Part shown: piece after piece, positions 6,536 to 14,917 of the stretch
Numbering within the stretch: position 1 is the first letter of the stretch
Layout: the number at the start of each line of letters is the position of its first letter
Source of the DNA: Streptomyces sp. NBC_00820
GTDB lineage: Bacteria; Actinomycetota; Actinomycetes; Streptomycetales; Streptomycetaceae
Length of the DNA: 64,000 bases
Direction of reading: 5' to 3'
Assembly (NCBI RefSeq): GCF_036347055.1
Contig: NZ_CP108882.1
Location: 2,803,001 to 2,867,000 of the forward strand
Program-made: the position numbers and the translations under genes
Notes under the pieces: model-generated
Seen by the model: the letters and a program-made list of their open reading frames with translations, nothing else
Database searches by the model: none
Told to the model about the DNA's origin: nothing

Positions 6536-9210
6536 TGCCCGCGAACGCACCTGCCTGGGACCGGCCCCGCCCCACGATCGTGCTCGTCGGCCATGGCATG
6601 GTCGGCCAGCGCTTCCTCGAAGCGCTCGCCGAGCACGGCCTGACCGCCACGCACCGCGTGGCCGTGCTGTGCGAGGAACCGCGCCCGGCGTACGACCGGG
6701 TCCGGCTCACCTCGTACTTCGCGGGCCGTTCGCCCGCCGAACTCTCCCTGACCGAACCCGGGTTCATCGCCGCCCACGGCATCGAACTGCACGTCGGCGA
6801 CCCGGCGGTGGCCGTCGACCGCGCGGCACGGACGGTGACCGCCCGCTCGGGAATGGTCCTCGGCTACGACGTCCTCGTGCTGGCCACCGGCTCGTACCCC
6901 TTCGTGCCCCCGGTCCCGAACAAGGACGCCGAGGGCTGCTTCGTCTACCGCACGATCGAGGACCTCCTCGCGATCGAGGAGTACGCGAAGTCGAGGGCGA
7001 GGACCGGCGCTGTGGTCGGCGGGGGGCTGCTCGGCCTGGAGGCGGCCGGCGCGCTCAAGGACCTCGGACTCGCCACCCACATCGTGGAGTTCGCGCCGCG
7101 CCTGATGCCCGTACAGGTGGACGAGGGCGGTGGCGCGGCGCTGCTGCGCACCGTCGAGGGCCTGGGCCTGACCGTGCACACGGGCGTGGGGACGCGGGAG
7201 ATCACCGTCGGCGAGGACGGCGCGGTCACCGGCATGCGGCTGTCCGACGACTCCGAACTCGCCGTCGGCATGGTCGTGTTCAGCGCCGGCGTCCGGCCCC
7301 GTGACCAGTTGGCCCGCGACTGCGGCCTGGCGGTCGGCGAGCGCGGCGGCATCGCCGTCGACGAGCGGTGCCGTACGGTCACCGACCCCCGCGTGTTCGC
7401 GATCGGCGAGTGCGCGCTGGCGGCGGACGGCCGGGTGTACGGCCTGGTCGCCCCGGGGTACGAGCAGGCGGAGACGGCCGCCTCGGCGATCACCGGCGAC
7501 GCGGGCGGCTCGGACGTCGCGGACGGGCAGCGGTCGTTCACCGGCGCCGACCTGTCCACCAAGCTGAAGCTGCTCGGCGTGGACGTGGCGTCCTTCGGGG
7601 ACGCGCACGGCACCACCGAGGGCTGCCTGGACGTCGTCTACTCCGACTCCCGCGCGGGCCTGTACAAGAAGCTGGTCATCGGCGCGGACGGCACGCTGCT
7701 CGGCGGCGTCCTGGTCGGCGACGCGGAGGCGTACGGCACGCTGCGCGCCCTCACCGGCTCGGTCCCGCCGCTCGCCCCCGAGTCGCTGGTCCTGCCGGCG
7801 GACGCCGGCGCGCCGGACCGGCTCGGCCCCTGCGCACTGCCGGACGGGGCGGTCGTCTGCTCGTGCCACAACGTCTCCAAGGGCACGATCCGCAGCGCGG
7901 TCACCGACCACGGGTGCACGACCGTGCCCGAGGTGAAGAAGTGCACCAAGGCCGGTACGGGATGCGGCAGTTGCGTCAAGGTGCTCGGCGAACTGGTCAC
8001 CGCCGAGCTGGCGGCGTCCGGCGTCGAGGCCGACCCGGGCCTGTGCGGCTGCTTCGCGCGGACCCGCGAGGAGCTGTACGAGATCGTCCTGGCCCTGCGC
8101 CTCACCACCTACCGGGACCTCCTCGACCGGTACGGCCGCGAGGACGCCCGGGGCGGCGAAGGCTGCGAGGTCTGCAAGCCGGCCGTCGCCTCGGTCATCG
8201 CCTCCCTCGCCCCGGCGATCGGCGCGAGCGGCCACGTCCTGGACGGCGAGCAGGCCGCCCTCCAGGACAGCAACGACCACTTCCTCGCCAACCTCCAGAG
8301 GAACGGCTCGTACTCGGTCGTGCCGCGCGTCCCCGGCGGGGAGATCACCCCGCAGGGGCTGATCGTGATCGGTGAGATCGCCCGCGACTTCGGCCTCTAC
8401 ACAAAGATCACCGGCGGCCAGCGCATCGACATGTTCGGCGCCCGCGTCGAACAACTCCCCCTGATCTGGACCAGGTTGGTGGAGGCGGGCTTCGAGTCCG
8501 GGCACGCGTACGGCAAGGCCCTGCGCACGGTGAAGTCCTGCGTGGGGCGCACCTGGTGCCGCTACGGCGTCCAGGACTCCGTGCGCATGGCCATCGACCT
8601 GGAGCTGCGCTACCGGGGCCTGCGTTCCCCGCACAAGCTGAAGTCGGCGGTGTCGGGCTGCGCCCGCGAGTGCGCCGAGGCCCGGTCGAAGGACTTCGGC
8701 GTGATCGCCACCGCCCAGGGCTGGAACCTGTACGTCGGCGGCAACGGCGGCGCGACCCCACGCCACGCGGACCTGCTGGCGCAGGACCTGGACGACACCG
8801 CGCTGGTCCGCCTGATCGACCGGTTCCTGATGTTCTACATCCGCACCGCGGACCGCCTGGAGCGCACCTCGGCCTGGCTGGAGCGGATTCCGGGCGGCCT
8901 GGACCACGTCCGGGACGTGGTGGTGGAGGACTCCCTGGGCATCTGCGCGGAGCTGGAGGCGCTGATGGCGGCCCACGTGGCGCACTACCGCGACGAGTGG
9001 GCGGCGACCCTCGAAGACCCCGGGAAGCTGGCCCGGTTCGTGTCCTTCGTCAACGCTCCCGGCACCCCCGACCCGGTCGTCGGCTTCGTCCCCGAGCGCG
9101 GCCAGATCAAGCCCGACCTGCCCCTGCTGGCCCTCGGCCGCCCGCCGCGGACCCCCGACTCCGCCGGAGCCGGGCAGACCCCCCTCCTGGAAGGAAGCGC
9201 CCGGCGATGA
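6535..9210 (+). CDS. nirB: NADH-dependent assimilatory nitrite reductase, large subunit
   Basis: 891 residues, normal for NirB. In order: an FAD domain (IVLVGHGMVGQRFLEAL), an NAD(P) domain (GAVVGGGLLGLEAAGAL), FAD closure (VFAIGECA), a BFD-type [2Fe-2S] domain (VVCSCHNVSKG ... CTKAGTGCGSC), a second Cys cluster (CGCFAR ... CEVCKP), and the ferredoxin-like nitrite reductase core with siroheme/[4Fe-4S] ligands in SCVGRTWCRYG and SGCARECAEARSKDFG. It reduces nitrite to ammonium in the cytoplasm with six electrons from NADH. It overlaps the reductase gene upstream by 1 nt and nirD downstream by 4 nt (ATGA at 9207). Confidence 0.97.
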   Translation: MPANAPAWDRPRPTIVLVGHGMVGQRFLEALAEHGLTATHRVAVLCEEPRPAYDRVRLTSYFAGRSPAELSLTEPGFIAAHGIELHVGDPAVAVDRAARTVTARSGMVLGYDVLVLATGSYPFVPPVPNKDAEGCFVYRTIEDLLAIEEYAKSRARTGAVVGGGLLGLEAAGALKDLGLATHIVEFAPRLMPVQVDEGGGAALLRTVEGLGLTVHTGVGTREITVGEDGAVTGMRLSDDSELAVGMVVFSAGVRPRDQLARDCGLAVGERGGIAVDERCRTVTDPRVFAIGECALAADGRVYGLVAPGYEQAETAASAITGDAGGSDVADGQRSFTGADLSTKLKLLGVDVASFGDAHGTTEGCLDVVYSDSRAGLYKKLVIGADGTLLGGVLVGDAEAYGTLRALTGSVPPLAPESLVLPADAGAPDRLGPCALPDGAVVCSCHNVSKGTIRSAVTDHGCTTVPEVKKCTKAGTGCGSCVKVLGELVTAELAASGVEADPGLCGCFARTREELYEIVLALRLTTYRDLLDRYGREDARGGEGCEVCKPAVASVIASLAPAIGASGHVLDGEQAALQDSNDHFLANLQRNGSYSVVPRVPGGEITPQGLIVIGEIARDFGLYTKITGGQRIDMFGARVEQLPLIWTRLVEAGFESGHAYGKALRTVKSCVGRTWCRYGVQDSVRMAIDLELRYRGLRSPHKLKSAVSGCARECAEARSKDFGVIATAQGWNLYVGGNGGATPRHADLLAQDLDDTALVRLIDRFLMFYIRTADRLERTSAWLERIPGGLDHVRDVVVEDSLGICAELEALMAAHVAHYRDEWAATLEDPGKLARFVSFVNAPGTPDPVVGFVPERGQIKPDLPLLALGRPPRTPDSAGAGQTPLLEGSARR

Positions 9211-9662
9211 CCCTGGTGACCCTGGCACCCGAGACGACCGGCGGCACGGTCCAGGTCCTGGTGGCGGACGTCTGGTTCCCGGTCTGCGACCTGCGGCTGC
9301 TGCTCCCCGGCCGGGGCGTCGCCGCGCTCCTGCCCGACGGCCGCCAGGCCGCCCTGTTCCGGGACCGCCGGGGCGGGCTGTACGCCGTCGACAACCGCGA
9401 CCCGTTCACCGGCGCGGCGGTGCTCTCCCGCGGCCTGACCGGAACCCATCGGGGCCGCCCCTTCGTGGCCTCGCCCCTGCTGAAGCAGCGCTTCGACCTG
9501 GGGACGGGGCAGTGCCTGGACGACGAGTCCGTACGGATCGCCGTGTACGAGGTGCGCCCCGTGCCACCGGCCGGTCCGACCGACACCGGCGCCGACGCCA
9601 GTACCGGCACCGGCACCGGCACCGGCACCGGCACCAACCTCATGGTGCACACGTGCGAGTGA
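9207..9662 (+). CDS. nirD: Nitrite reductase small subunit, Rieske-like
   Basis: 151 residues, starting inside the nirB stop (ATGA, 9207-9210). The Rieske-type fold is recognisable (WFPVCDLRLLLPGRG, AALFRDRRGGLYAVDNRDPFTGA, VASPLLKQRFDL), but the two CxH ligand pairs of true Rieske proteins are absent, as known for NirD. It partners NirB. The C-terminal tail carries an Ala/Asp/Thr stretch and a (Gly-Thr) run encoded by a GGCACC hexamer repeated five times near 9605-9635. That tail looks dispensable and slippage-prone. Confidence 0.93.
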   Translation: MTLVTLAPETTGGTVQVLVADVWFPVCDLRLLLPGRGVAALLPDGRQAALFRDRRGGLYAVDNRDPFTGAAVLSRGLTGTHRGRPFVASPLLKQRFDLGTGQCLDDESVRIAVYEVRPVPPAGPTDTGADASTGTGTGTGTGTNLMVHTCE

Positions 9663-9783
9663 CTGGTGATCGCCAGAACCGTTTCCGCAGGCAGCAACCC
9701 CGTAACGTGTCCGACATTCAGGCACAAATGACCCGTCGTACGCGACACGGCTCGCGCGCGGGTCTGCACACGAGGAGCTGTCC

Positions 9784-10065
9784 ATGCGTGTCCGTCGTCT
9801 CGTCCCGACCGCCCTGGCCGCCATCTTGATGAGCGCCGCCGCCGGTGTCGTCACCGCCGCTCCGGTGGCCGCCGACCCCTGCGGCTTCTACAAGACCGGC
9901 TCCGACGCGTACTACAACCACTGCACCTCGGACGGCTCGCACGTCGTCATCAAGGTGCAGGTCGCGCTGGCCCCCGACTACGAGCGGTGTGTCGTCCCCG
10001 GCAACACGTGGCTCGGCGCCGCGAGCAAGATCCAGGGCGCGTACTACGTGGGCCGCACCTGCTGA
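9784..10065 (+). CDS. Small secreted cysteine-containing protein
   Basis: 93 residues. ATG 9784 follows GAGGAGCT. The signal peptide ends near residue 31 (VTAAPVAA-DPC). The mature part is about 62 residues with four Cys (DPCGFYKT, NHCTSD, ERCVVP, GRTC-stop), consistent with two disulfides. It resembles small secreted proteins grouped as DUF6355 in actinomycetes (recalled, not checked). A hairpin at 10099-10130 follows. Function unknown; the gene is not obviously linked to nirBD, from which a 121-bp gap separates it. Confidence 0.75.
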   Translation: MRVRRLVPTALAAILMSAAAGVVTAAPVAADPCGFYKTGSDAYYNHCTSDGSHVVIKVQVALAPDYERCVVPGNTWLGAASKIQGAYYVGRTC

Positions 10066-10098
10066 ACCCCGTCCGGCGTCGCGCCGACCGGGATCGAT

Positions 10099-10130
10099 CT
10101 GCCGGACGCCGTTCGACGGCCGTCCGGCAG
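10099..10130. terminator. Bidirectional hairpin between converging genes
   Basis: CTGCCGGACG (10099-10108) and CGTCCGGCAG (10121-10130) pair perfectly, with a small inner CCG/CGG stem. It lies between the stops of the secreted protein (+) and the sugar permease (-), so it can serve both. Confidence 0.65.
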
Positions 10131-10133
10131 ACG

Positions 10134-10967
10134 TCATTCGATCCCGGACCGCTCCACCCCCGCCACGATCCACCGCTGGAAGCACAGGAACACCAGCAGC
10201 AGCGGCAGGATCGACACGGCCGCCGCGATGAACAGCTCGTGCAGGCGCACGACTTGGGACGTGGTGAAGGAGGACAACGCGACCTGGACCGTCCAGGCGT
10301 CGCGGTCCTGTCCGATGACCAGGGGCCACAGGAAGGAGTTCCAGGCGCCGAGGAACACGATCGTGCCGACGGCCGCGAACACCGGGCGCGTGTTCGGTAC
10401 GACCACCAGCCAGTACGTGCGCCAGGGCCCGAGCCCGTCGACCTGGGCCGCGTCCTCCAGCTCCCGGGGGAATCCGAGGAAGTACTGGCGGAAGACGAAG
10501 CAGGCGAACGCCGGGAACAGGGTCGGGACGATCAGGCCCCGGAGCGTGGAGATCCAGCCCAGTGACGACACCAGGACGAAGCTCGGCACGAAGGTGACGG
10601 CGGCGGGGACCAGCAGGGTGCCCAGGATGCCGTAGAAGACCTTGTTCGCGTGCCGGTAGGGGATGCGGGCGAGGCCGTAGCCGGCGAGGGAGGCGAGGAG
10701 CAGGGTGCCGAGCGTCGTCGCGACGGCGATCAGCGCGGAGTTGAGCAGGGAGCGGGCGAACGGGACGGAGGTGTCGTCGAACAGCTCCCGGACGTTGCCC
10801 CAGCGCACCGTGTGCGGAAGGAAGGTCCAGTCGGGAGAGGTGATCTCCCGCTCGCTCGCCAGGCCGTTGCGGACCAGCAGGTAGAAGGGGATCAGGAAGA
10901 GCAGCGCGAGCGCGACGAGCACGGCCACGCGCAGCGCGCGCCCGGCCCGCACCAGGGCGTCATCCAT
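10134..10967 (-). CDS. Sugar ABC transporter permease (MalG type)
   Basis: 277 residues with about six hydrophobic segments (VAVLVALALLFLIPFYLLV first). The cytoplasmic EAA loop reads EDAAQVDGLGPWRTYWLVVVPNTRP, the ATPase contact of binding-protein-dependent importers. It overlaps the upstream permease by 8 nt. It forms the third gene of an importer operon that has no ATPase gene. In Streptomyces such CUT1 systems share the MsiK ATPase, so this one probably does too. The sugar is not identifiable. Confidence 0.92.
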   Translation of the reverse strand: MDDALVRAGRALRVAVLVALALLFLIPFYLLVRNGLASEREITSPDWTFLPHTVRWGNVRELFDDTSVPFARSLLNSALIAVATTLGTLLLASLAGYGLARIPYRHANKVFYGILGTLLVPAAVTFVPSFVLVSSLGWISTLRGLIVPTLFPAFACFVFRQYFLGFPRELEDAAQVDGLGPWRTYWLVVVPNTRPVFAAVGTIVFLGAWNSFLWPLVIGQDRDAWTVQVALSSFTTSQVVRLHELFIAAAVSILPLLLVFLCFQRWIVAGVERSGIE

Positions 10968-11862
10968 CGGCGTCCGTCCTTCCCAGCCTCAGCCACCGCG
11001 CCTGCCCCAGCGTGACGACGGCGATGACCAGCGCGAGGATCACCGCGCCCGCGCTGCCCGCGCCGAGGTTCTGCCCCTGCCCGAGGGCGGTGTAGTAGAG
11101 GTAGACGAGCGGCGGGCGGGCGTAAGGCGGGTAACCGCGGGCGTCGGAGAGCAGGTTGTAGAACTCGTCGAAGGCCTGGAAGGCGTTGATGACGAGCAGC
11201 AGCACCACCGCGACGGAGGTGGCGCGCAGCTGGGGCAGGGTGATGTGCCGCAGCACGGTCCAGCCGGGCCGGGCCCCGTCCACGGCGGCCGCCTCGTACA
11301 GCACGGGGTCGATGCGTTGCAGCCCGGCGAGGAACAGGATCATGTAGAAGCCGGCCTGGAGCCAGAGCCGTACGGTGACGATGACCAGCCAGTACCAGGG
11401 TGGTTCGGTGGTGGACAGCCAGGCGACGGAATCGCCGCCGAACCAGCCCAGCACCGTGTTGACCAGCCCGAACCGCACCCCGCTGAAGAGGGACATCTTC
11501 CAGATGAGCGCCGCGACGACGTAGCTGCACGCGGCCGGCAGGAAGAACACGGACCGGAAGAAGGCCCGGGCCCGGCGCAGGCGGTTGACCATCAGGGCGA
11601 GCGAGAGGGACACGAGGTAGGTGACGGGCACGATGAAGGCGGTGAAGACGAGGAAGGTCTTCAGGCTGCCGGTGAAGGCGTCGTCGCGCAGCATCGCGGT
11701 GTAGTTGTCCAGGCCGACGAAGCGCGTGGGCGTGACGGTGTTGTGCGCGTCGAAGAAGCTCAGTCCGACGCTCCACAGCAGGGGCACGTAGGTGAACAGG
11801 GCGAGCCCGAGGGCGAAGGGCCCGACGAACACCCAGAACCACAGCGCCCGTCCGCGCCTCAC
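10960..11862 (-). CDS. Sugar ABC transporter permease (MalF type)
   Basis: 300 residues with six likely membrane helices beginning FWVFVGPFALGLALFTYVPLL. The EAA loop is YEAAAVDGARPGWTVLRHITLPQLRA. The start overlaps the stop of the binding-protein gene by 4 nt (11859-11862) and its end overlaps the next permease start by 8 nt, so all three are coupled. The sequence after SLFSGVRFG has a long periplasmic insertion typical of first permeases. Confidence 0.92.
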   Translation of the reverse strand: MRRGRALWFWVFVGPFALGLALFTYVPLLWSVGLSFFDAHNTVTPTRFVGLDNYTAMLRDDAFTGSLKTFLVFTAFIVPVTYLVSLSLALMVNRLRRARAFFRSVFFLPAACSYVVAALIWKMSLFSGVRFGLVNTVLGWFGGDSVAWLSTTEPPWYWLVIVTVRLWLQAGFYMILFLAGLQRIDPVLYEAAAVDGARPGWTVLRHITLPQLRATSVAVVLLLVINAFQAFDEFYNLLSDARGYPPYARPPLVYLYYTALGQGQNLGAGSAGAVILALVIAVVTLGQARWLRLGRTDADG

Positions 11863-13118
11863 GGCTTCTTCTTCACGCGGTCGAGTTCGGCCGACACCTT
11901 CCGTACGACGCCCCGCAGTTCACTCTCGGGACTCGCGCCGCTCTTGATGATCCGGCTCAGCGCGTCCTGGTAGGCGGTCTGGCCTGCCGGGGTCCACAGC
12001 AGGGGCTGGGCGTGCCCGTGGTCGGTGGTGAAGCGGACCGCGTCGGCCGCCGCACCCGTACGCAGCTTGGCCGCCTTCTTGGCGAGGGAGATCCGGGCGG
12101 GGATGTGGAAGCCGTAGGAGAGGGCGAAGTCCTCCTGGTAGTCGGTGCGTTCGACCCACAGCCACTTCACGAAGTCCTTGGCCGCCTGCCGGTGCCTGCC
12201 GCGCGCGCTGACGGCGGCACCGTACGCGCCGACGGGAACGGCGGCCCGGCCGTGCGCCCCGTCCGCCGGGAACGGCAACACCCCGAAGTCGTCGCCGAGT
12301 TCCTTCTGGATCTGCGGCAGCGCCCACAGCCCCGACCACTGCATGGCGGTGAGTCCCTGGAGGAAGGCCGACGGGTCCGACCAGTCGGCGGGTGCGCCGA
12401 GGAGGAGGGACTTGTCGGCGTAGAAGCGGCGCAGCTTGCCGAGGGTGCGGGCGGCGGCGGGATCGTCGAAGCCGACCTTGCCGTCCTCGGTGACGAGCTG
12501 GAGTCCGGCCGCGTAGAGGGGAGTTCCGCCGAGGACGCCGGCCCCTCCGTCATTCCCGAGGAACAGCCCCTTCACCTTGCCGCTGGTCAGCTTCCTCGCG
12601 GCGTCGACGAGCGCGTCCAGGGTGGTCGGCGGCTCGACTCCGGCGTCCTTGAGCAGGCTCTTGCGGTAGTAGAGCATCTGCATGTCGACGACCTGCGGGA
12701 TGCCCCAGATCTTCCCGTCGTACGTCTTCGGCGTGAGCACGGCCGGGTTGAAGTCGTCCTTCACGCCGTCCAGCAGGTCGGTGAGGTCGACGACCTGGCC
12801 GCCCTGGATCTGGTCGAGCGTGGGCCCGTTGACCTCGAAGACGTCCGGCCCCGCGTCGGTGAGCAGCGCGGCGGCGGTCTGCTGGTCGAAGTCGCCGGGC
12901 CGCCACTGCACCTTGACGTCGGCCTTCTTGTAGGCGGCGGCATACCGCTCGACCGCCTGCTCGGTCCCGGCCTCCCCGTACTGGTGGTACCACTGCGACA
13001 GCACGGGCCCGGACCCGCCGCCTCCGTCACTCCCGCCACGCCCGGTGTTGGACCCACAGGCGGTGAGCAACCCCGCCCCCACGCCCGCACCCAACAGCAC
13101 CCTGCGGCTCATCGTCAT
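11859..13118 (-). CDS. Sugar-binding lipoprotein of the ABC importer
   Basis: 419 residues. ATG 13118 is preceded by CAGGGGG at a spacing of 5; an earlier in-frame start at 13163 lacks one. The N-terminus MTMSRRVLLGAGVGAGLLTAC is a lipoprotein signal with lipobox LTAC and an SRR pair that may allow Tat export. The body is a family 1 solute-binding protein (YGEAGTEQAVERYAAAYKKADVKVQW; DVFEVNGPTLDQIQGGQ). It captures the sugar outside the membrane and hands it to the two permeases. No sugar-specific regulator is adjacent; the nearest is the MarR-like gene at 13211 on the same strand, whose target is more likely the operon on its other side. Confidence 0.9.
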   Translation of the reverse strand: MTMSRRVLLGAGVGAGLLTACGSNTGRGGSDGGGGSGPVLSQWYHQYGEAGTEQAVERYAAAYKKADVKVQWRPGDFDQQTAAALLTDAGPDVFEVNGPTLDQIQGGQVVDLTDLLDGVKDDFNPAVLTPKTYDGKIWGIPQVVDMQMLYYRKSLLKDAGVEPPTTLDALVDAARKLTSGKVKGLFLGNDGGAGVLGGTPLYAAGLQLVTEDGKVGFDDPAAARTLGKLRRFYADKSLLLGAPADWSDPSAFLQGLTAMQWSGLWALPQIQKELGDDFGVLPFPADGAHGRAAVPVGAYGAAVSARGRHRQAAKDFVKWLWVERTDYQEDFALSYGFHIPARISLAKKAAKLRTGAAADAVRFTTDHGHAQPLLWTPAGQTAYQDALSRIIKSGASPESELRGVVRKVSAELDRVKKKP

Positions 13119-13210
13119 CTGTGCCCCCTGACGCTCGTCATCGACACACGGCTCAACGATCAACCATGGAGGACGATTGCGAAAGGGGGGTTGCGGCCGT
13201 GTGTCACACG

Positions 13211-13987
13211 TCAGTGATCCGTGGCCGGCCCGGCCGCGTCGTCCGGGGGCGATCCGGCCGCGTCGTCCGGGGGCGGTCCGGGTTGCATGTAGAGGATGTC
13301 GCGGGCCTGCTCCGCGGCGCGGGCCAGGGCTTCGGAGACGAAGTCGACGAAGCGGGCGATGTTCTCGAGGCGGGTGGCGGCGGGGGTGTGGGGTCCGAGG
13401 ACGCTGACGCCCTGCCGGGCGGTCGCGGCGAGCTGGGAGTTGGACCGGGCGGCGCTCATCATCGACTGGTAGAAGACGTCGGCGTCGACGACGTAGCGCT
13501 CGCGTCGGCGTTCGTCGCGTTCACGGCGGATGAGGCCCTGGCTCTCCAGGAACGTGGTCGCCTTGGAGATGGACGCCGGGCTGACCTGGAGGCGCTGGAC
13601 GAGTTCGGACGCGGTCAGGCTGCCGGCGTCGGTGGTGTAGAGGCAGGTCAGCACCCTCGACATCATCTTGGGCAGGCCCTGTTGCATGAGGAGCGTGGTG
13701 AACGCCTCTCCGTACTCGCGAACGGCTTCGGCGTCGCGTCCGTGCGCCTGCGGGGGCGCCTCCGGCTCCCGGGGTACCGCCTGCCTGCGCCGGTGGGCGC
13801 GGCGCTCGGTGGCGCGGTGGGCGAGGTCGGCGCGGTAGGCGAGCGGACCGCCGTTGCGCATGACCTCGCGCGTGACGGTCGAGGTGGGGCGGTCGAGACG
13901 CCGGGCGATCTCCGCGTAGGCGAGCCCGTCGGCCAGCCCCAGCGCGATCTGCTGACGTTCCTGCTGGGTGAGTCTGCCTCCCGGCAT
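13211..13987 (-). CDS. MarR/GbsR-like transcriptional regulator with an extra N-terminal HTH
   Basis: 258 residues. ATG 13987 is chosen because GGAGG sits six nt upstream, inside the longer frame from 14002. Two DNA-binding modules are visible: an N-terminal HTH of the IS30/HTH_38 kind (RLTQQERQQIALGLADGLAYAEIARRLDRPTSTVTREV, residues 5-45) and a winged-helix MarR/GbsR part (LTASELVQRLQVSPASISKATTFLESQGLIRRERDERR, about 140-185). The C-terminus ends in two copies of PPDDAAG from a 24-bp direct repeat at 13230-13277. It diverges from the DUF4097-DrrAB-like operon, which it probably controls. Confidence 0.85.
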   Translation of the reverse strand: MPGGRLTQQERQQIALGLADGLAYAEIARRLDRPTSTVTREVMRNGGPLAYRADLAHRATERRAHRRRQAVPREPEAPPQAHGRDAEAVREYGEAFTTLLMQQGLPKMMSRVLTCLYTTDAGSLTASELVQRLQVSPASISKATTFLESQGLIRRERDERRRERYVVDADVFYQSMMSAARSNSQLAATARQGVSVLGPHTPAATRLENIARFVDFVSEALARAAEQARDILYMQPGPPPDDAAGSPPDDAAGPATDH

Positions 13988-14064
13988 CGCGCCCTCCTTC
14001 ATGGTCCGTGGCGTGGCCGACTATAGCGTTCACTCCAGCTCATTGCGACGAGCGGGCTGCATCC

Positions 14065-14094
14065 TGTTGCGTTAGAAACACAGCCGTTGCAACA
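14065..14094. promoter_or_regulatory. Putative operator in the divergent promoter region
   Basis: In the 233-bp space between the MarR-like gene and the DUF4097 gene, GTTGCAAC (14086-14093) is a perfect palindrome and TGTTGC (14065-14070) pairs with GCAACA (14089-14094). A further GCGCAACAAC follows near 14132. These TTGC-rich sites are the best candidates for binding by the adjacent regulator. No experimental support. Confidence 0.35.
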
Positions 14095-14220
14095 TTTTCC
14101 CCGTCTTCACCTGCCCTGATGGGGATTTCGCGCAACAACCCTGTTCCCAGATCCATAAAGGCAACGTAGCGTTTCCCATGTCAGAAAGAAGAGCGCGCGA
14201 CACAGACAAAGGAGAGCACG

Positions 14221-14886
14221 ATGCAGAAGTTCGACACCCCCGCCCCGATCTCCGCCGTCCTGGACATCCCCGCCGGACGCGTCCAGTTCATCGCCGCCGA
14301 CCGGACGAACACCACCGTCGAGGTCCGGCCCGCCAACCCCTCCAAGAGCCGTGACGTGAAGACCGCCGAGAAGACCACCGTCACCTGCGGCGACGGCGTC
14401 CTGCGGATCACGGCCCAGGCCCCCGACAACAAGCTCCTCGGCCCCTCCGGATCCGTGGAGGTCACCGTCCAGCTGCCCGCCGGCTCCCACGTCGAGGGCA
14501 GGACCGGCGGCGCCGAACTGCGCGGCGTCGGACGGCTCGGCGACGTCGTCTTCGAGGGCGCGTACCGGCAGATCAAGATCGACGAGGCCGCGAGCGTCCG
14601 CCTCACCGCCCACGACGGCGACATCGAGGTCGGCCGGCTGAACGGCCCCGCGCAGATCAGCACCGCCAGGGGCGACATCAGCATCGCCGAGGCCACACGC
14701 GGCGCGGTCGTGCTCAGCACCCAGTCCGGCGACATCTCGGTCACCGCCGCCCCCGGCGTCTCCGCCGCCCTGGACGCCGGCACCGCTCACGGCCGTGTCA
14801 GCAACTCCCTGAAGAACGACGGCACCGCCGAGCTCGACATCCGCGCCACCACCTCCCAGGGCGACATCACCGCCCGCAGCCTGTAA
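14221..14886 (+). CDS. DUF4097-type beta-repeat protein
   Basis: 221 residues, ATG 14221 behind AAGGAGA. The sequence is a right-handed beta-repeat of the DUF4097 (adhesin-like) type: repeated motifs such as VQLPAGSHVEGRTGGAELRG, GDIEVGRLNGPAQISTARGDISIAEATRGAVVLSTQSGDISV. No signal peptide or membrane segment, so it is probably cytoplasmic. It is the first gene of an operon with a DrrA-like ATPase (31 bp on) and a DrrB-like permease. Such proteins are often found beside ABC-2 exporters, but their role is unknown. Confidence 0.85.
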   Translation: MQKFDTPAPISAVLDIPAGRVQFIAADRTNTTVEVRPANPSKSRDVKTAEKTTVTCGDGVLRITAQAPDNKLLGPSGSVEVTVQLPAGSHVEGRTGGAELRGVGRLGDVVFEGAYRQIKIDEAASVRLTAHDGDIEVGRLNGPAQISTARGDISIAEATRGAVVLSTQSGDISVTAAPGVSAALDAGTAHGRVSNSLKNDGTAELDIRATTSQGDITARSL

Positions 14887-14917
14887 AGCCCCCGCTGTCC
14901 TCGAAGGAGCACTTCTC

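Noticed and set aside
13211..13350. Insertion sequence IS30
   Set aside because: Only the HTH resembles IS30 transposase; no catalytic DDE part or inverted repeats.
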